Source of the DNA: Polydactylus sextarius | Taxonomy: Eukaryota > Chordata > Actinopteri > Polynemidae | NCBI GenBank assembly: GCA_016801845.1 | Contig: CM028917.1 | Span: 1,390,001-1,454,000 of the forward strand | Direction: 5' to 3' | DNA: 64,000 bases | Shown: positions 33,956 through 48,900 of the stretch, piece after piece | How the letters are laid out: every line of letters begins with the position of its first letter | Numbering within the stretch: position 1 is the first letter of the stretch | Notes under the pieces: model-generated | Told to the model about the DNA's origin: nothing | Seen by the model: only the letters and a program-made list of their open reading frames with translations | Database searches by the model: none | Position numbers and translations under genes: made by a program

Positions 33956-36900
33956 GTCTTTGAGGAGCAGAGCTGCATATTATGGCTTTTAATTAGGCAA
34001 GTGTCCCGAAAACAGCAGCTTCTATAAAGTAGCAGGTAGATGCTCATCAGTGTTTACTCTGACAACGGATTGTCCTTTCTTTTCAGAGGGAACAAGTGTC
34101 TGCTAATGTTTTTTAAACTCAGCTGCAACAGTTTCAAATTATTTCCACATTATTAAACACAGGAGCAGTAATGAAGTTGATTCAGTTTTATTTGTGTAGC
34201 CTAACAACTACAGGAGAAAGCAGTAATAATACGGTACGGTAATAATATGCACCATAGTGATATAAAGACATGGGGGGTGAGAGAGTGCAGGGCATCATGG
34301 GAGTTCCTCAGTAGCCTAATTTAGCTTTAATTGCCAAGTTCACTTGATTTAAAAAATGATGCATAGTTTTTCTTTTGCTCCCATGTCATCCATTCATCAA
34401 TCATCTATACTATCTCTACTGTTAAGCCTCATTGAAGAACCAATCCCAGCTGACTGTGTGTGCGTACACTGGACTGGTCATCGGTCCATCACAGGGCCTC
34501 CGTGTCATGCAACATTGATGTTATGCCACCATTGGTGACGGCAACGGCTTTTCACAAGTTTGAAAATACGTTAGTGGTTCTGCTGTATAGCCATGATGTT
34601 GAGGATGAGACGTGTCTAGGGTTTATAGAGGTGTTCAGGGATTATGTGTGGATGATCTCACACACGTGTACATACCTTTCTGTTGATGAAAGTGTGGCCG
34701 CAGGGTTGTCAGCAGGGACTTCTTGTAGAGTATGATCATCCAGAACGGTAGGTATAAAGGAATAAACGTTTCCCAACTTTCATTGAAGCTCAGCAAAAAT
34801 GCTTTGAGTCTGTGTGACCAGGGCCGCAGTGTGTTATTGCCTTTTTCTGAATTATCTTTGGGTAATTTTCATTCTGAGTTTGTAAACGAGATCTCAGGTA
34901 AATGTGACCTTGTTAATGGGAGAGTGTCTTCTTTTTTGTTTCCTCATTATTATTAAAATCATGGAAGTGGAACATCCTAATCACCTGCTAAATCACTCTG
35001 CAGATGACCAGCATGTGATTAAGTTTTCACACATGAGTTCTGCCACAAACAGGAGCAGGCCAACTCGTTAATTGTTCTTGCATATTGGAAAAGTCTTGGG
35101 TTTGACAGTGATGAGACCGTGTGATTTAGTAGCGCTGCAGTGAAATAAAGGTGTCTGCGCTCCATATTTTTTCCATCGGGTCTGAATGAAAGCTCAGTGT
35201 CACATAGTTAATCTTCTCAGACTGTTACTGGATGATTTTATCTAAAATGTCCTTGGATTGCATTAAGTCTTTGTTCAAAACTTTACAATTATCATTTTAT
35301 TCTCAGCTTCATTTACTGATTCACAGTGATTCCTAGTGGGCCACATACCTAATTAACACCAACAATAACTGAACTAAAAGGGTTTTTCTGTAATTGAACC
35401 AATTATCGACAGTTTTTCAAAATTTCCCACAAGTTCTGCAGAATCATACTACTCACCTTTGTGATTTTTCTAAATGCAAATGCTTTATTGTTTTGTGCAG
35501 TGTACCTCGGGTTGGGGATTTGTTTATTACCATTGTGTTGATTGTGATTGTTTTTACAAACTGCACAAATTCCAAACCTTTATTTCCACCATATGTTTAC
35601 TTTAGGATTGTCACATCCAGATGGAAAATTCATGTGTCAAAAATATTCAAAGGCTCTGTTTCAGTTTGGATCTAGCAACAGTCAAACCTGATCAGAATCA
35701 AAAATAGCTGAAGACGTAGTTCAGAGTGTTGTAGGAATAATACACTGCTGCCTGCATTGTTCATTGCAAATAGAAGTGGCTCAGGAGAGAAAACAGCTTC
35801 ATTGAAGAGAGATTCAACAGGCTGAGAGCGGTGGAAGTCAGTAAAGTTTGTTAAAGACAGACCCTTTTGTTTTATTGTGTTTGGCTTTAATGGCTGATGG
35901 CGATACTTCAAAATATAGACTTGGATTTCAACAAGCTGACTGAAGGACCTCCAGTGAGTTGAATCAGGCCTGACAGGTCATCCACAGTCTGGTTCACTGA
36001 CTTCCTGAAGCCTGCTGCAGTTGTCTTTTTGGATGCAAGGCATGTTCAGAGAGAGACAGCATTATTTATTTATATATATGTGAGTGTGTGTGTGTTGGTG
36101 CTGGATGTTTTTGAGTGTAAGTATTTGAGGAAGAATTTCTGTAGCTTGATGTTGTTGACCCAGAGGGGAAAAGGCCAGTTTTTAGGACTGACTGAGAAGG
36201 TCGCAGCAGAGATGGATGGTGTTGCTTCTGTTGGCAGCTCCGTTATATTCACTCTTTATGACTGTCTCATAAAACATAAAATTATGCCCACACAGACATA
36301 CTCAAAGAAATTAACATAACAGTGACCCTAAACCTGTCTGTCATTCATTAATAATATTTATAATTCAGATAAATCTCTTCTGTTCTTCAGCTTTAAGAAT
36401 TGAACTTTCCTGCACTGTGAACTGCTCATTACTAAAAACCAAATGTTATATTATTTTACTTCAGGTCCCAGATGAGCTTATTTTTACTTGAATCAGACCC
36501 TACACTACCATATACGCCAAGTAGCAGTCACACTGATTATTATTATTGTTATTATTATTATGTTTCAGACAAATGAACTTATCCTTCTCAACATTTAACC
36601 TTTGTGTCCCAGTGGATGTTTTCTTCTCCTGCACAAGGCTCTAACCACTAACTCTTCTGCTTATTCAGCTGAATAATTCATCTTACAAATGTCAGTGGAT
36701 CACATCATCTGACCATCTGCTCCAACCACCTTTTCTGTTCCTATCACTTAAAATTACACACTCAAATTAGCACACCAACCAGCTAGCCCTGGCTTATCTT
36801 GCAGCGCCTCTTAGGTCACTGTAGGCAGTTAACATTGGGTATGTGGTGGCAACAAATGACACATATGACCTTAACGGAATTATTTGATTCTCAAGTAGTT

Positions 36901-39900
36901 GTTGTCGGCTGACTTGATTTATTGAACAGTCGTTTCATTGTCATGTTATTAATTATGTTGTCACTTAACAAACATAATCGCTTAGTGTTGCGCTTGTTGG
37001 CGCTACTACACAAGGTAAACCACCACGTGGGTTGTTTTTCTTTTCTTGACAAAATGAATGGAACCATATCTCTTAATTGGTTTCATTAAGTGGTTCTTGA
37101 AAGATGGCAGGTCAGATGATTTTATTATTTATTAATGTTAATTACGTAGACGTGATGGAGATGTTTGCTGGTGATTAATGACGCTGATGGCGGACGCTCT
37201 TTCATCCTGACAGACGTACAGTTCCAATATGGTTTTAACTGCACCATGTTGCCTCCGAGGCAGCGTCTCTGCTCCCCTCTGTATCATTGCCTCTGCCCAC
37301 AAGCAGCAACCCCCACCATAACATTGTAAGCATCTTTATCTTACTCTCTCTTCCCCTCCCTGCCGCCCGCGTGTTCACTGAATCAGTTGACTTGTTATTG
37401 CCATCATAAGGGTTTATACTTATCTCCTGGGCTTTTATGGCCTATTTTATGCCATTTCTATTCCATACCAGCACGGTCAGGTTACCCACAAGTCTTTCAT
37501 CATATGTGTCAAAACCAAGGCAATGGATTGCTCCCAATGTCCAATACTCCATTACATTATGTGTGTGATGTGGCTGAAGAGATGTTTTTACTTTTCTCAG
37601 CATCATGGAATGGCACCACATTTTATTTTATTTTGCATCATTAAGATAAAATATTGTCTTGCAATCTGAATAATCTGTCTCCGGAATTTGATTCCTACTT
37701 TTATTTGGCATGAACGCACACATGCAAAGACATAAACTGATATGTGTCGTTGTTTATTGAATACGTCATGAAATGGTTAGTTAGAATTTCGATCAATCCC
37801 GGTGACAGATGTAAATCGTAGATCATTTGTACTGGCATATCTTAATTTTCTGTATTTCATACTGTTAAGGTGCCCGTTTCAGTTTTTAATTAAAGTGAAA
37901 CGATGTGTGCAGTTGGAGAAGTCTTGAATTAATGCTGGTTCCGCAGCTCTTCCGCAGGTGAAGTGATCTTAGATCTGTGTTTCACTGGAGTCGTCTTTAT
38001 TTCACCTATACGTTTGGCATTTCTACTGCTAAGTCTGGTTACCCAGAACAGTGACTATAAATGTATCGTTTTCACCCCAACTTTATCAGCAACATCTATT
38101 GATGGGATGAACATTAGAAACACTGATAGGTCAGAATTTACATGGCATTGCATGCAACAGGGCACATAACGCTGCAGAGAGACTCATTGAGGTCAAAAGG
38201 AAAACACCAGCTTTGTTTGATGAAACAAACAGTATTTATAAAGATGCCAACAAGGACAAGGACGTGGGAGACAGTCAGGCTCAGACTCAGTATCAGTGGT
38301 TGGTGGCACAAGCCAGTTTATCTTGCGTGAAACCTTCATAGATCAACATGAATTTTACTCTTTAATCACATCAGACTTCCCTTTGCTGTCCCAACAACAA
38401 GTTTTAAAGTTTATGTCCTATTTTTTCCAAAGCTGCTGCCATGACAATCACTACATGTAATTGATTTATTGATTAATCATCATGTTAAAGAGAAATAATA
38501 ATGACCTGCAGTTTCGTTTTTTTTCTATTTGAAATCTGTTTGGGATAAAGATTAACATCAGACACAAATGGTCAGGGATCCTGTGGCTGTGAGGTCTTTG
38601 GGATTATAATCCTTCTGTCTCTGTCTCTGATTGTGGGCGGATTATCAGTGTTCAGGCTGCTCCACCACACTGTACCACCAGGGCACTTATAGATTTTAAT
38701 GCTGGGATTTCTCCCTAGCCTGTCATCTCTGCCTGCCCTCCGGGTCTTTCACTGTTAACCCTCTTTGTGTCAGACGAAATGCCAGCCAAGATCTGAAACA
38801 TTCACAATTAAAATGCCTGACAGCTTGGCAGTCACAAACAAAGCTGTCATATGGCTCTCTTGGATATAAATTCAGCAGTGACGTCTGAGAGCTCGAGGAC
38901 ATCTGTACCAACCTTTGGCCTTTGGCCAACCTGACAGAAAAGACTAGAAAAATATGTTGGTGAATTATTTAATGTGGCGGGTAGTCAGGGGTTGACCAGT
39001 GTGGCCCAACTGTGATGGATGAGCAACATGTTGCTCGGGAGAATCACTTGCATGTGTGGTGATTAATGAGACCAGTCGGTTGGCACTGGACTGGATTGGT
39101 AACCTCTCATCCACTCAATTCCAAAACAGTGGTCTTTATAAACTTTGAAAATGATTGACAGCTGCAGCTCAGCATGCCAGTTGGTGGCAGGTTTTCAGTA
39201 TAATTGAGATCATTCACCATATCTAAGCCCTGTTAATCTCTTTCTCTCACATTATAACTTTGCAGCATCGTAGAGGCTGCTGGCAAAATGGTCAAGAAGT
39301 GATGGTATTTTTTAATTTTTTTTTTCATTTTTTCTTAGTCTCTTTATTAGAGCCGGCGGGAAATGAAGGGAGAAAGATGGTCGGCAACAAGCCCGACTGA
39401 GACCTGGAAACTTGTGATTTGGTGGGTGGTCAGTGTACTCAACCCCAGGACCCAGGCTGCTAACAACCCCGCATTTTGTCATTTTTTAAAAACAAAAATG
39501 TTTTTCCAATCTAAACTTAAAAGCTTGGGCAGTTTTGCCGAGAGTGATGATGCTCTCGCTCCAAAACCCTTTGCTCCACATTCACAGCTGGAAGCTGCTG
39601 AGGTCAACATCAGTCGTCTACACGAAGCAGCTCTGGCTGATTGGAAGCATTGGTTACTGACGTGCAAAAGCCAGAAAAATGGAAAAAGTAGGTTTAGAGA
39701 ACAGGAGGTAGCAGGTTGTTTGTCCCTGTGGCTCTGACATAATGATAAAAAGATGTTGTCCCTCTGAGCGTTGCCATGATTTGGGTCAGGGTCTGTAATG
39801 AGATCGTGGAGCAGCAACAGGGAACTGGCAGCAGAGGTGTCATCTGGAAACCAAAGTGATGACTGCGTCGTCTCAAGGGAACTGTAGCCAAAGTAGTTCT

Positions 39901-42900
39901 CAAGAGATTGGAATCATCTGAGTGGAGTTAAGAAGAGAATATTTGTCAAGTGTTGTTGTAATACTCATTAAAGCCACAAGAGGCTGTAGTGCACCACTAC
40001 CCTTAACTAAATATGAAGTACCATGTTGACCTGAATATAAGACTGTATTTTTTGTTTAGAAAAAAGTTGAGTCTTATATTCGGGTTCCAGGGACCCGGGG
40101 GACTCAATCAACAGGTGGCGTCAAACGTCTCCTCCCTAAACGAGTCAGAGCTTCTTCTTCTCTCTCACACACCAGTGACCTGGAGAGGTGTGACCGCGAC
40201 ACGTGAGACTCACTAAAAAAACAGTGACTCAAACATTGAGCAAGTTAACAAACAGCAGAGGAGACAGTGTTTCTCCCACACTGAGAAAATTGGCCCGTTG
40301 TTAATTGTCCTCCGTGCATTATGTAATGCTAATGCTTCATGCTCACGCGCATGATAAACACCGTTTCTATGGGGTTTCCACCTGGATAGCCGAGTGGTTA
40401 TGGCGTACCACACTGGTGTGTAAATGTAGTGCCTCTGTTCTCCAGTTTGAATCCCGACCCAGACAAGCTTTCCAGTGTGTGCTCTCCTCCATTTCGGTCT
40501 ATCATTAAAGGCAAAAATTCCCAATAATTAATGATACAAACAGAAAGAAGAAAGCCGCTCCTAGATGATGCGTGCTTGCTACTACAGGTCATGTGCTTGT
40601 TCACTAATTTTTCCTAAATGGGTCTTGAAAAAGAGGAGTCGTCTTATATTCAGGGTCGTATTATATTCGTCTCAGTATGATATGCTTTGTTTATATGATA
40701 TATAAACAAATGCGATTTAATGAATTGACAACCATTTTTTTTTCTCCTTACTTTACCCTCAGGGCTTCCGTACATTTGCCTGATTAGTGATCATTAAAAA
40801 TAAAACATCCTTCTACTTAGTGATTGTAGCTTTGTCTCTAGCAAAGGCCCATTTCTGTAATCCAGATGGATATGAGTGGTTTGATATAAATTAGCATTAA
40901 AATTTACCTCACAATGCCAGACTAATGTTAGACTAATCATTGGTTTTGTGCTTAACCTCCCATTCTTTCTGCTAATTAGAGTCTGTCACTGTAGACTGAA
41001 AGCAGATTATCTAAAAGTTATTTCTCTCCATATTTGCTGATGCATCTTCACATTTAAATGTCTACAGCGGTAATAGGTCAATCCTCTGTGTTTGTTTCCA
41101 TCAGTGACTTGGTCACCTTTGCAGTTTCTCATCTCAGACTCACCGTTTATTGCATTTCACTGAAGTGTGTGATTGCAGCCAGCCAGGTGTTGTCTCACGC
41201 TGAGGAGGAAAAATGGCTGAGTTTTAAGAACGTCTTTGTCGTCAAAAGTGAAACACTCATAGTTGATGAGCGCACTGCAGCGGAGGAGCAAAACCCATCA
41301 GCTTGGCGAACAGGAGGGAAATGGAGGAGGGAGGGAACGCGTCTGGCCCAAAACTGATTCATGCCACTTTCCTCCTGACAGAATTCGTTTTTGTTTATTG
41401 AGACATTTATTAAACTGAGCATGAAACGTAAGCAGTTTCTGTAGCGAGGACTCTGAGATGCAGACAAAAATCTGCAAGCTGAAGTAAGATGAAATTGCTC
41501 GAACAGCCTGAACAAAGTATTAAATGAATAAATGCATTGGAACCAAGTGTCAATCTGTCAGCGTTATGAAATTCTAGTTATATTTATCTCCTGTTACCCT
41601 GTTGTCTGCCACTCTTAGTTCTCTGGTTGATGCTGTGCTGCTGCACATTTCCAGCTGATGCAAACTCTGCCCACAGGGACTGAGGTCGTCCTGTGTTATG
41701 TTAATTACCAATATTTACGTTGGACGTAATGAAGCATAACAGAGTGGGTGTGTGAGAACTGTTCTATCATGTAGAAAAGGTTCTCTAAGGCGACATGCTG
41801 ACATGCAGCAAACATGGCTAACAGCAGCTATTTGTGAGGTTTCACATCATAGCAACCAGGGTATTTTGACTAATTTCAAGATTGATATCATTAAGTCAGT
41901 AATGCATTATAATCACATCATGTTTTTATTTAATGTGAAAGATCTCTGCAGGAAGAATTCAACTTAACGAACAGCAGCTGAACAACAGAGAAATGTAAAG
42001 TAAAAATCGTTGGAATAATTTGAATGTTTTTGATTTGATCAGGGCTGTGGAAAGATGCATTGACCTATTCTTTTCAAGATGCTGACTAAACATGGAGGAG
42101 CTTTCAAATTACCTTTCACCAGCAGTTTAAAATGACAACAGACCAAAGACATTGGACACGAAAATATGATTTAAAAGAATAGCAGAGTAATTGTGACGAG
42201 GCAGGTCTGGACTCTCCTCTTTGTATGTTTCTCACTTCACAAAACCTTTGTTTGTTTGTTTGTTTGTTTGTTTTAAGTCCACCCGGTGAAGCATGATCTC
42301 CCGCTGACTGCTCCTCTAGTGACTCTCCCAGTGTCTCTGCCTGCTCTGGTTGGGTCATGCCAACTCTCTGGGTCTGAGTCACCCCACAGCACATGGCATC
42401 TGACGCCTCCGCGCTCGCCCACTCACACTTCCACTTTTCCATTCCCATGCTGTCACTATCTGTGTCATCCTCTCTGTCCTGTGCAGCTCTGGTCTGTGCC
42501 GTGATCTCATTTCTGCAGAGACCCGGAATGATCGTACAGGTTTTAGTTCATTTGCGTGCATGAGAAAACTTCACTCAGTGCATTCACCATAACTGTTAGA
42601 ATACGGGTGCACTCCAAATTTAAAGGTAGCCAATTTCTCTTTCAGAGGAAGTCTTTGCTGCACACACATCCTGATATATAGTTTATGCCTCCGTTGTCTA
42701 GTTAATGGTCTGTCTCAGAGGTTTTACATGATTTAGCCCATTAACTTTCAGTATTTTATATATTTTTATATATAAAATAAAAGTGTAACCATGTTTTAGA
42801 GATAATATTGAGGGTTGAGATGATACATTTTTCACCTCTCTAATACCTGAACTTGAAAGAAAATGTAAAAGCTGCATCCTACTGACTGTGCATGATGTAA

Positions 42901-45900
42901 TTTATGTCTCTCTTGGTGAGACTTTCCAGTAGGAGAAGATCATTTCACAATCTTTTTGGATAAAATCACGATTCACAAAGTGGGTCACTTCAACTCGAGA
43001 TTAAAGGCCCAGCACACAAGTCTATGCTCACTGTTTTCACTGTTTTCAGTATTCTCAAAGTCCTAACAAGATGTTGTAAACATTTTAATTTGAAAGGTTT
43101 ACCAAGGCTAACCAACTAGCCTCAGCTCTTTCCATCTCATATTTCTTTCTTGTCTGTAGCTCCATGTCTGGTGTGGTTCTGTTCAGGTGGAGAAAGTAGT
43201 TGTGGTTCTGTTCAGGTGGAGAACTGGGACCAAGCTCACAGAGACTGCAGACCAGAACCAGGACTCCAGTCTCTAGCTGCAGTTAGCAGGCTAGCTATTT
43301 AACAACTAACAACAGGCTGATTGTCAGAGACTGAACATTTTATTCTGCTGGCAAAACATAAAGTTTATTAATAAATTATGTGAGATCAGGACTCACTGAG
43401 ACATGATCCAGGAGTTAAGGAGCTTCTGAGGATTTTCTGACTCATTATCAAATCAACTCTAGACAGCAGTGGTATTTGTAAAATGAAGGTCATTGGAAGA
43501 AATTGGGCAAAAAATACAAGTGTGGAAACTTGAAAAAGAGTCATTGTTCTGGACAAGTAGTCATAAACCTGCAGTCATCAGTGTCACTGCATCTCAGGAG
43601 TTGTTGAATGAATAACAGAATAAACACATCTCCCACTGACTCATTTTACCTCAGTCTTTCTCTGCCTTGATGGGTCAGTTTGATATTATGTGATGTTTAG
43701 CAGTGGAGGAAGTATTCAGATCTTTACCATCAATTGTTTACTCCAAATCAGGGTAAATCAAAGCTCCAGCATCTTCAGTAAAGTCCGATTAAACGGACAC
43801 AATGATTTGACTGAGATGTTCTAAAAATCTTAGCTGGTCAGCAGCTGTTTTCATTGCCATCTTGGCCACGTAGCAGAAGGGAAAGAACCCTTGACGTCTT
43901 TTTGAACTTCAGAAATTAGCAGTTGCGGAAGCACAATATGTTTCCTGCACTGGAGTCATTTCTATGTGGAAGGTAGAATTTTACAAAACTTTTTAAAAAC
44001 TTTTTAGAACCTTTAAATTTTCCAAGCAGGAAACAGATCATTTAGTGGTCACATGTAGTCAATCATCATTATTTCAGAGGTTGAACTGGTGCAATACAAT
44101 CCTGTCAACATTCACACACACTACATGTGAGTGAGTGAGTGACTCACTCTCTACCTGTGACCAAACCTTCTCTTTAAAATCAATACAAAAAAAAAAAAAA
44201 AAACAGCTGCTGTGTAACTGGTATGTCCTCTTCTTCCTCACATGTCCAACACTGTGTGTGTGTGTGTGTGTCCATAAGAATTGATGTGAGAGGGAGGTCC
44301 CTCTTTGAAACGCTGCAGGCTGCTCTTGAGATGAAATGGCACACAGGAGATCACATGCCTCTCCAACTGTGCAGTCGGAGGAGAGGATGGAGGAGGAGGA
44401 GGAGGCTGATGGAATTGGAGCTACAGTAGCTGAGCCACTGCCTCTGATTGCAGCTCTTGATAAAGAAAGTATCTGATAGACAATTGGAGCTGAAGCCTGA
44501 GAGGATTTGACCAAAAAAAAAGATTTTTCCTTTTCCATAAAATCAAAAAATCTGTAAGTTGTTCACTACTGAGTGAGAATGGTTTTCTAACAGAATCTAA
44601 TGGAAACCGAGGTAGAGCAGCAACACCAGTGTTCTACAGAATAAAACAACTGTATTAGTGAAGGCTGTGGCTGTGAATTTAACAGCTGTTACTGGTTTAA
44701 CAAAAAACTCCATCTCTGTTGGAATCTCATCCATTATGATGCCAAACACTCATGATAACGATCCAACCCCTTCAGTGGCAGAAACAAGCCCTTTTGGTTG
44801 AAAACAGACAAATGCTTTTCTTTCAAAACATACAAAAGCAGCATAAATGAGACAATACCACGATCCTGAAGCGACGTGGAGCTAGTAAGATATATTTTGT
44901 GTCATACAGCAATAAAAGTGTTGACCACGTCTTTTCTGTGTCTCTGCAGAGTGTGTTCACTGTCATGTTGGGGCCGTTTACCTTCTTCAGTGCTCAGAAG
45001 ACCAAGTATCTGCAGATCCTCACCTCATTAATGCGCTGGATTGGTAAGAATGAACACATCATGTAGTGTGTCCCTGTCGGTGCACAATATGCATTAAAAC
45101 TCTCACTTCTTCAAACATGTGCCCTCCACCACTGTGACTTTCACCACTTTTACCATTTTTCCTGTTTCCTTCCAGCCTCCACTCTTTCTACCTACACATA
45201 TTTCCATTTTCTCAGTGTCTCCCTCCATTTCTTTCATCCCGGCCCTCCTCCTCCTCCCTCCGCCTGAGCCAGTGTGGCTGCTGTGCTCAGGTCCGTCCAT
45301 CATGGTTTTGGTCCTGCTCTGTGTCTTTGATTCCCATCTCCTCTCATTCCTCAGCCTGACAGGCTTGACAGGCCGTCCCAAGCCTGATTGGACCGTCACT
45401 CACAGGGCGACGGACGAAAATAAACCGCCCGTCCTGGCCCCGCTGTTAAAATCACAACACCACTGAATCATGGTGCTCCCTCCACCCCCACTAGCTCGCA
45501 TCAACAACACACAACAACACACACACACTCAACAGTCACACACAGTCTGCTGGCTGAATAACACAGGTGGGCAGGGGGACTTCAGCTCCACCTTTCACCC
45601 TCACCCCCTCTTGGCTCTGTGTGTAATTGATTGGTTGTGTCACTTTTGCAGGGGCTCTTTACAGGACTGCCTAATGATTCAAAATGGCTCTAGAGGAAGT
45701 GCTCAGTGAAATAAATACAACCAGGTATAGGTTTTAAAATATAGAAAAATGTAATTCGGGCGGGGGTGGCTCTGACTTGGGGAGGGTAGAGTGAGTTGTT
45801 CTCTAATCAGAAGGTCAGTGGTTCCCATCTACTCCAGTCCACATTTTGAAGTGTCTTTGGACAAGATACTGAACCCCACATTGCCCTTAAAGAACATGAT

Positions 45901-48900
45901 GAAAACCAGATGTTTCTGTGTCAGGAAGGGGTCATCCTCTTTGTGGTTTCATCTCAACTGGAATTCATGCCGGGAGCATCAGCACCACGTTAGCTGGCAA
46001 AGATGGCCACCGTTCTAGTCAGTGGTCCAGGTTACACCAGAATTGCGTTTCAGAGGAATCGAGGTGCTACGCTGTGTGTTGAATATGCCGCCAGGCTTCT
46101 GGGATGTGTCTATCAGAAGTTCAACCGACCAATCAGGAACATTGTCTTCATAAATATGAATTTCTTCCACATTGGTAATCAGCTGGTCAAAACAGGAGGA
46201 GCGTGGTTGACAAAAAGTTTGTTATACACATGGAAATGTCACAGCACGACAAAGAAGGAAATAATAATCGTTTACTAAAAACATTAAAAACTAAAGGCAA
46301 GTCTACTTAGCCAGTGTAGAAACAAATGCAACAAGCTGATGCTGCAGATGTAAATGCTGCGTCGCTGAAGATCCTGGTGTGAATTCAGCATCATTAAAGC
46401 TTCAATAGTGCTTTGTGGAGCTGGTTCTAGACAGTTGGATCCAGATTACAACACATCTTATTCTTATGCATACTGCAGGCAGCTGCTGTTTAAGCATGCT
46501 TCTTTTTAAGCATGAATTTTTAGTCTAACATGTCACAGAATCTTTATGACATGAGACATGAACTCAGGACATGTGTATTAGGATCACGCTGCTCTTATCT
46601 GTAATTAGAACTGTTCACTCATGAGATCAGTCATGTGATCAGAGTCTGTAAAAATCATTAAACAGCAAAATTATTACCCAAACTGTTGAGTTACAGACCC
46701 GTGTCCTACTTGAGCATCAACCTGCTCTATATAACCTGCGTCATCACTGCTTGTTTCAGTGCCACGATGGATTATGAGAAACATTTCAGATGTGCCAAAA
46801 CAGTTTTTATCTCCAAATAAAGCAGGTTAAACTCGAACTCACTCTGCCTCCTTCTAATGTCGCCATTTTTCAGTTTTCCCACATCATAAAAGAGTGTTTA
46901 CAACTTAATCGTAAGGAATAAAAATGATGGAAGAAATTAAGATGTAAAAACATTTAGTAATAAAACAGAATTATCCTTTAAGAACAGGGGTAATAATCTT
47001 GTGTATAACCTGGAAATGGATAAATGTGTATGAGTCTTACGCATGAGCACTGTAGTCTGTGACATTGTGCTGGTAAACAGAAACATCCTGCAGCGTGTTA
47101 GGAGTGATTCAAAGTGTTTGTGACCTCCCCGAAATATATGACACTTATTTGTATTTTTGCAACTGCTTCAAACACGTCTGCATGTGATCCATTTAGAAAT
47201 AACTGAACTCCACAGAGATCCTGACTCTGCATCAGCAGCAGGATTTACCGCTCCATGCACAGTGTTTGTGACACTACTGTTCAGTTCAAGCTGATCTCAG
47301 CCACAGCAGCAGCAAATGGTTAACTCTATCACTGGTTTTGTGTCGCTGGGTCTCTGCAGACATGAGACCCTAGACATGGCAGCGGCACGGTGCCCGGGCG
47401 CCGGCGTTAGCAGCAGGTCGGCTCGGCTCCCTGCCCTCGGTGGCAGCCTTGTCACGGCCGCTGCCACTCAACTGTAGCCACCTTGTTGTGCACTGAGGCC
47501 TGTTTTTTTACACTAAACATGAGTGATGGTGTAGCTGCCTGTTGCTGTGCTGCCTGTAACATGCTGGGGTTTTCAATGGAGCGGCCATTAGCACAAGTCA
47601 GTGTGACACCTCTTGGACAGTCCTGGCCTTTTTTTATTGTACCTGCATTACAATGGGAAGTGGAGCACAGGGCGCAGCCCATCTGTGCATGGTTTGGTTT
47701 ATCACTGCATTATATCTAAGGGTGGGCGACCTTTGAAACAAAACCTACAGGTATAGTCTGGTATAGTCTGTACTGAAAGAGAGAGATGATGCTCTCATGT
47801 GCATAAGATATAAGGATATTTAGTTTGTTTAATAAAGGGACAAGGTATAGACCTGTTCTATAGGAACGGTAACCTGCCCTAATATAATTCTAGAGGAAAC
47901 ACTTTAAACAGCTCTAAACAGGAAACACAGCTTAAAGAAGTTTACATTTTCATTTGACTGTTTACATTATTATTTCTTTTTTTTTTTTTTTTTTGGCAGC
48001 TTTTACTGTTATGATAGTTGGAGTACTGTTAGGTTGCAGTATATTTCACAGTGTCCTGTTGCCTACGGTAAGCAGGAGGGATCATTGTCACCTCCTCGAC
48101 GCTGAGCAGAGAGAGAGTCTAATTATATTATATTGAGTCAATAGCTGTTGAATTAGGACCATATGGATCTTGTGCTTCCTGAGAGCAACTGTGACATTTA
48201 TTCCACAGAGCAGATGTTGTCTCACACCTGGGTTTTCTTTAATATGTCCTGGAGTTTATTTTCATGCCTCCTGCCACAGTTTTCAGGTCTGTCCATCGCG
48301 TTTTCATGGACAGGATATCACTGGAATGACAATAATGATAATTTCTTCAATTCGGCACAAACCTTCACTTGAAGTCGAGGGAGAACTGATTAAATTTGCT
48401 GATCATAGGTTAAAGGTCAAGGTCATTGTGACCACACAAAACTTATTCATTACTCAAGAACCGCAACAGGACTAGCTGACTGTGTTGTACAACCGTGAGG
48501 CAGAAATTTGAGTTTTTCCATTGGAAATCTCTTTCTTTGCTTTAAAGAGCTTGCAATAATTCTTCTAATCTGTTTAACACAGAATTAAACTGTTAATATA
48601 GTGTGTTAAATGCGTCACGTTTAGAAAGTTAGAAGGTAATTATTAAGCTTTTTTTTTTAAAGGGTTCTCCTCTGTCAGTCACTGAGGAACAAAACCCACA
48701 TGAAATCTACTTCGGTTCTATATTGTTAAACCATGAAAACTTTAAAGGTGGTTTCATAGACTTATAGTTATAGTTGTGGCTGCATTTACACATTTCTTAA
48801 AATAAAAGGGTAAGGTTTATTATCGCTAGTATTGTTTTCTGTGTAAGATTGTGTTTGAGCGAACACACGCATTTAATGGTCAAATAAATGTTGCATCAGT

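Larger units (their letters stand above)
24935..44949 (+). other. TMEM104 intron 8 (20 kb)
   Basis: This is the largest intron. It contains the SINEs at 25600 and 40378, the LINE remnant at 28950-29530, dispersed DNA-repeat fragments (31535, 40025, 43700), a GT microsatellite (33919), TG/TA repeats (26890-26922), and a repeat pair at 26591 and 42698. No exon-like ORF is seen beyond these. Short ORFs such as 39363-39737 and 44074-44538 lack recognisable domains. Confidence 0.6.

Noticed and set aside
40378..40460. Functional tRNA gene
   Set aside because: A- and B-box-like motifs are present but stem pairing is poor, a SINE body follows, and a sister copy exists at 25600-25763.
44074..44538. 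154-codon minus-strand ORF in intron 8
   Set aside because: It crosses an A-run and a TG repeat, with no recognisable domain.
46003..46278. 91-codon ORF in intron 9
   Set aside because: No domain, splice context or repeat support. The length is within chance for this much intron sequence.
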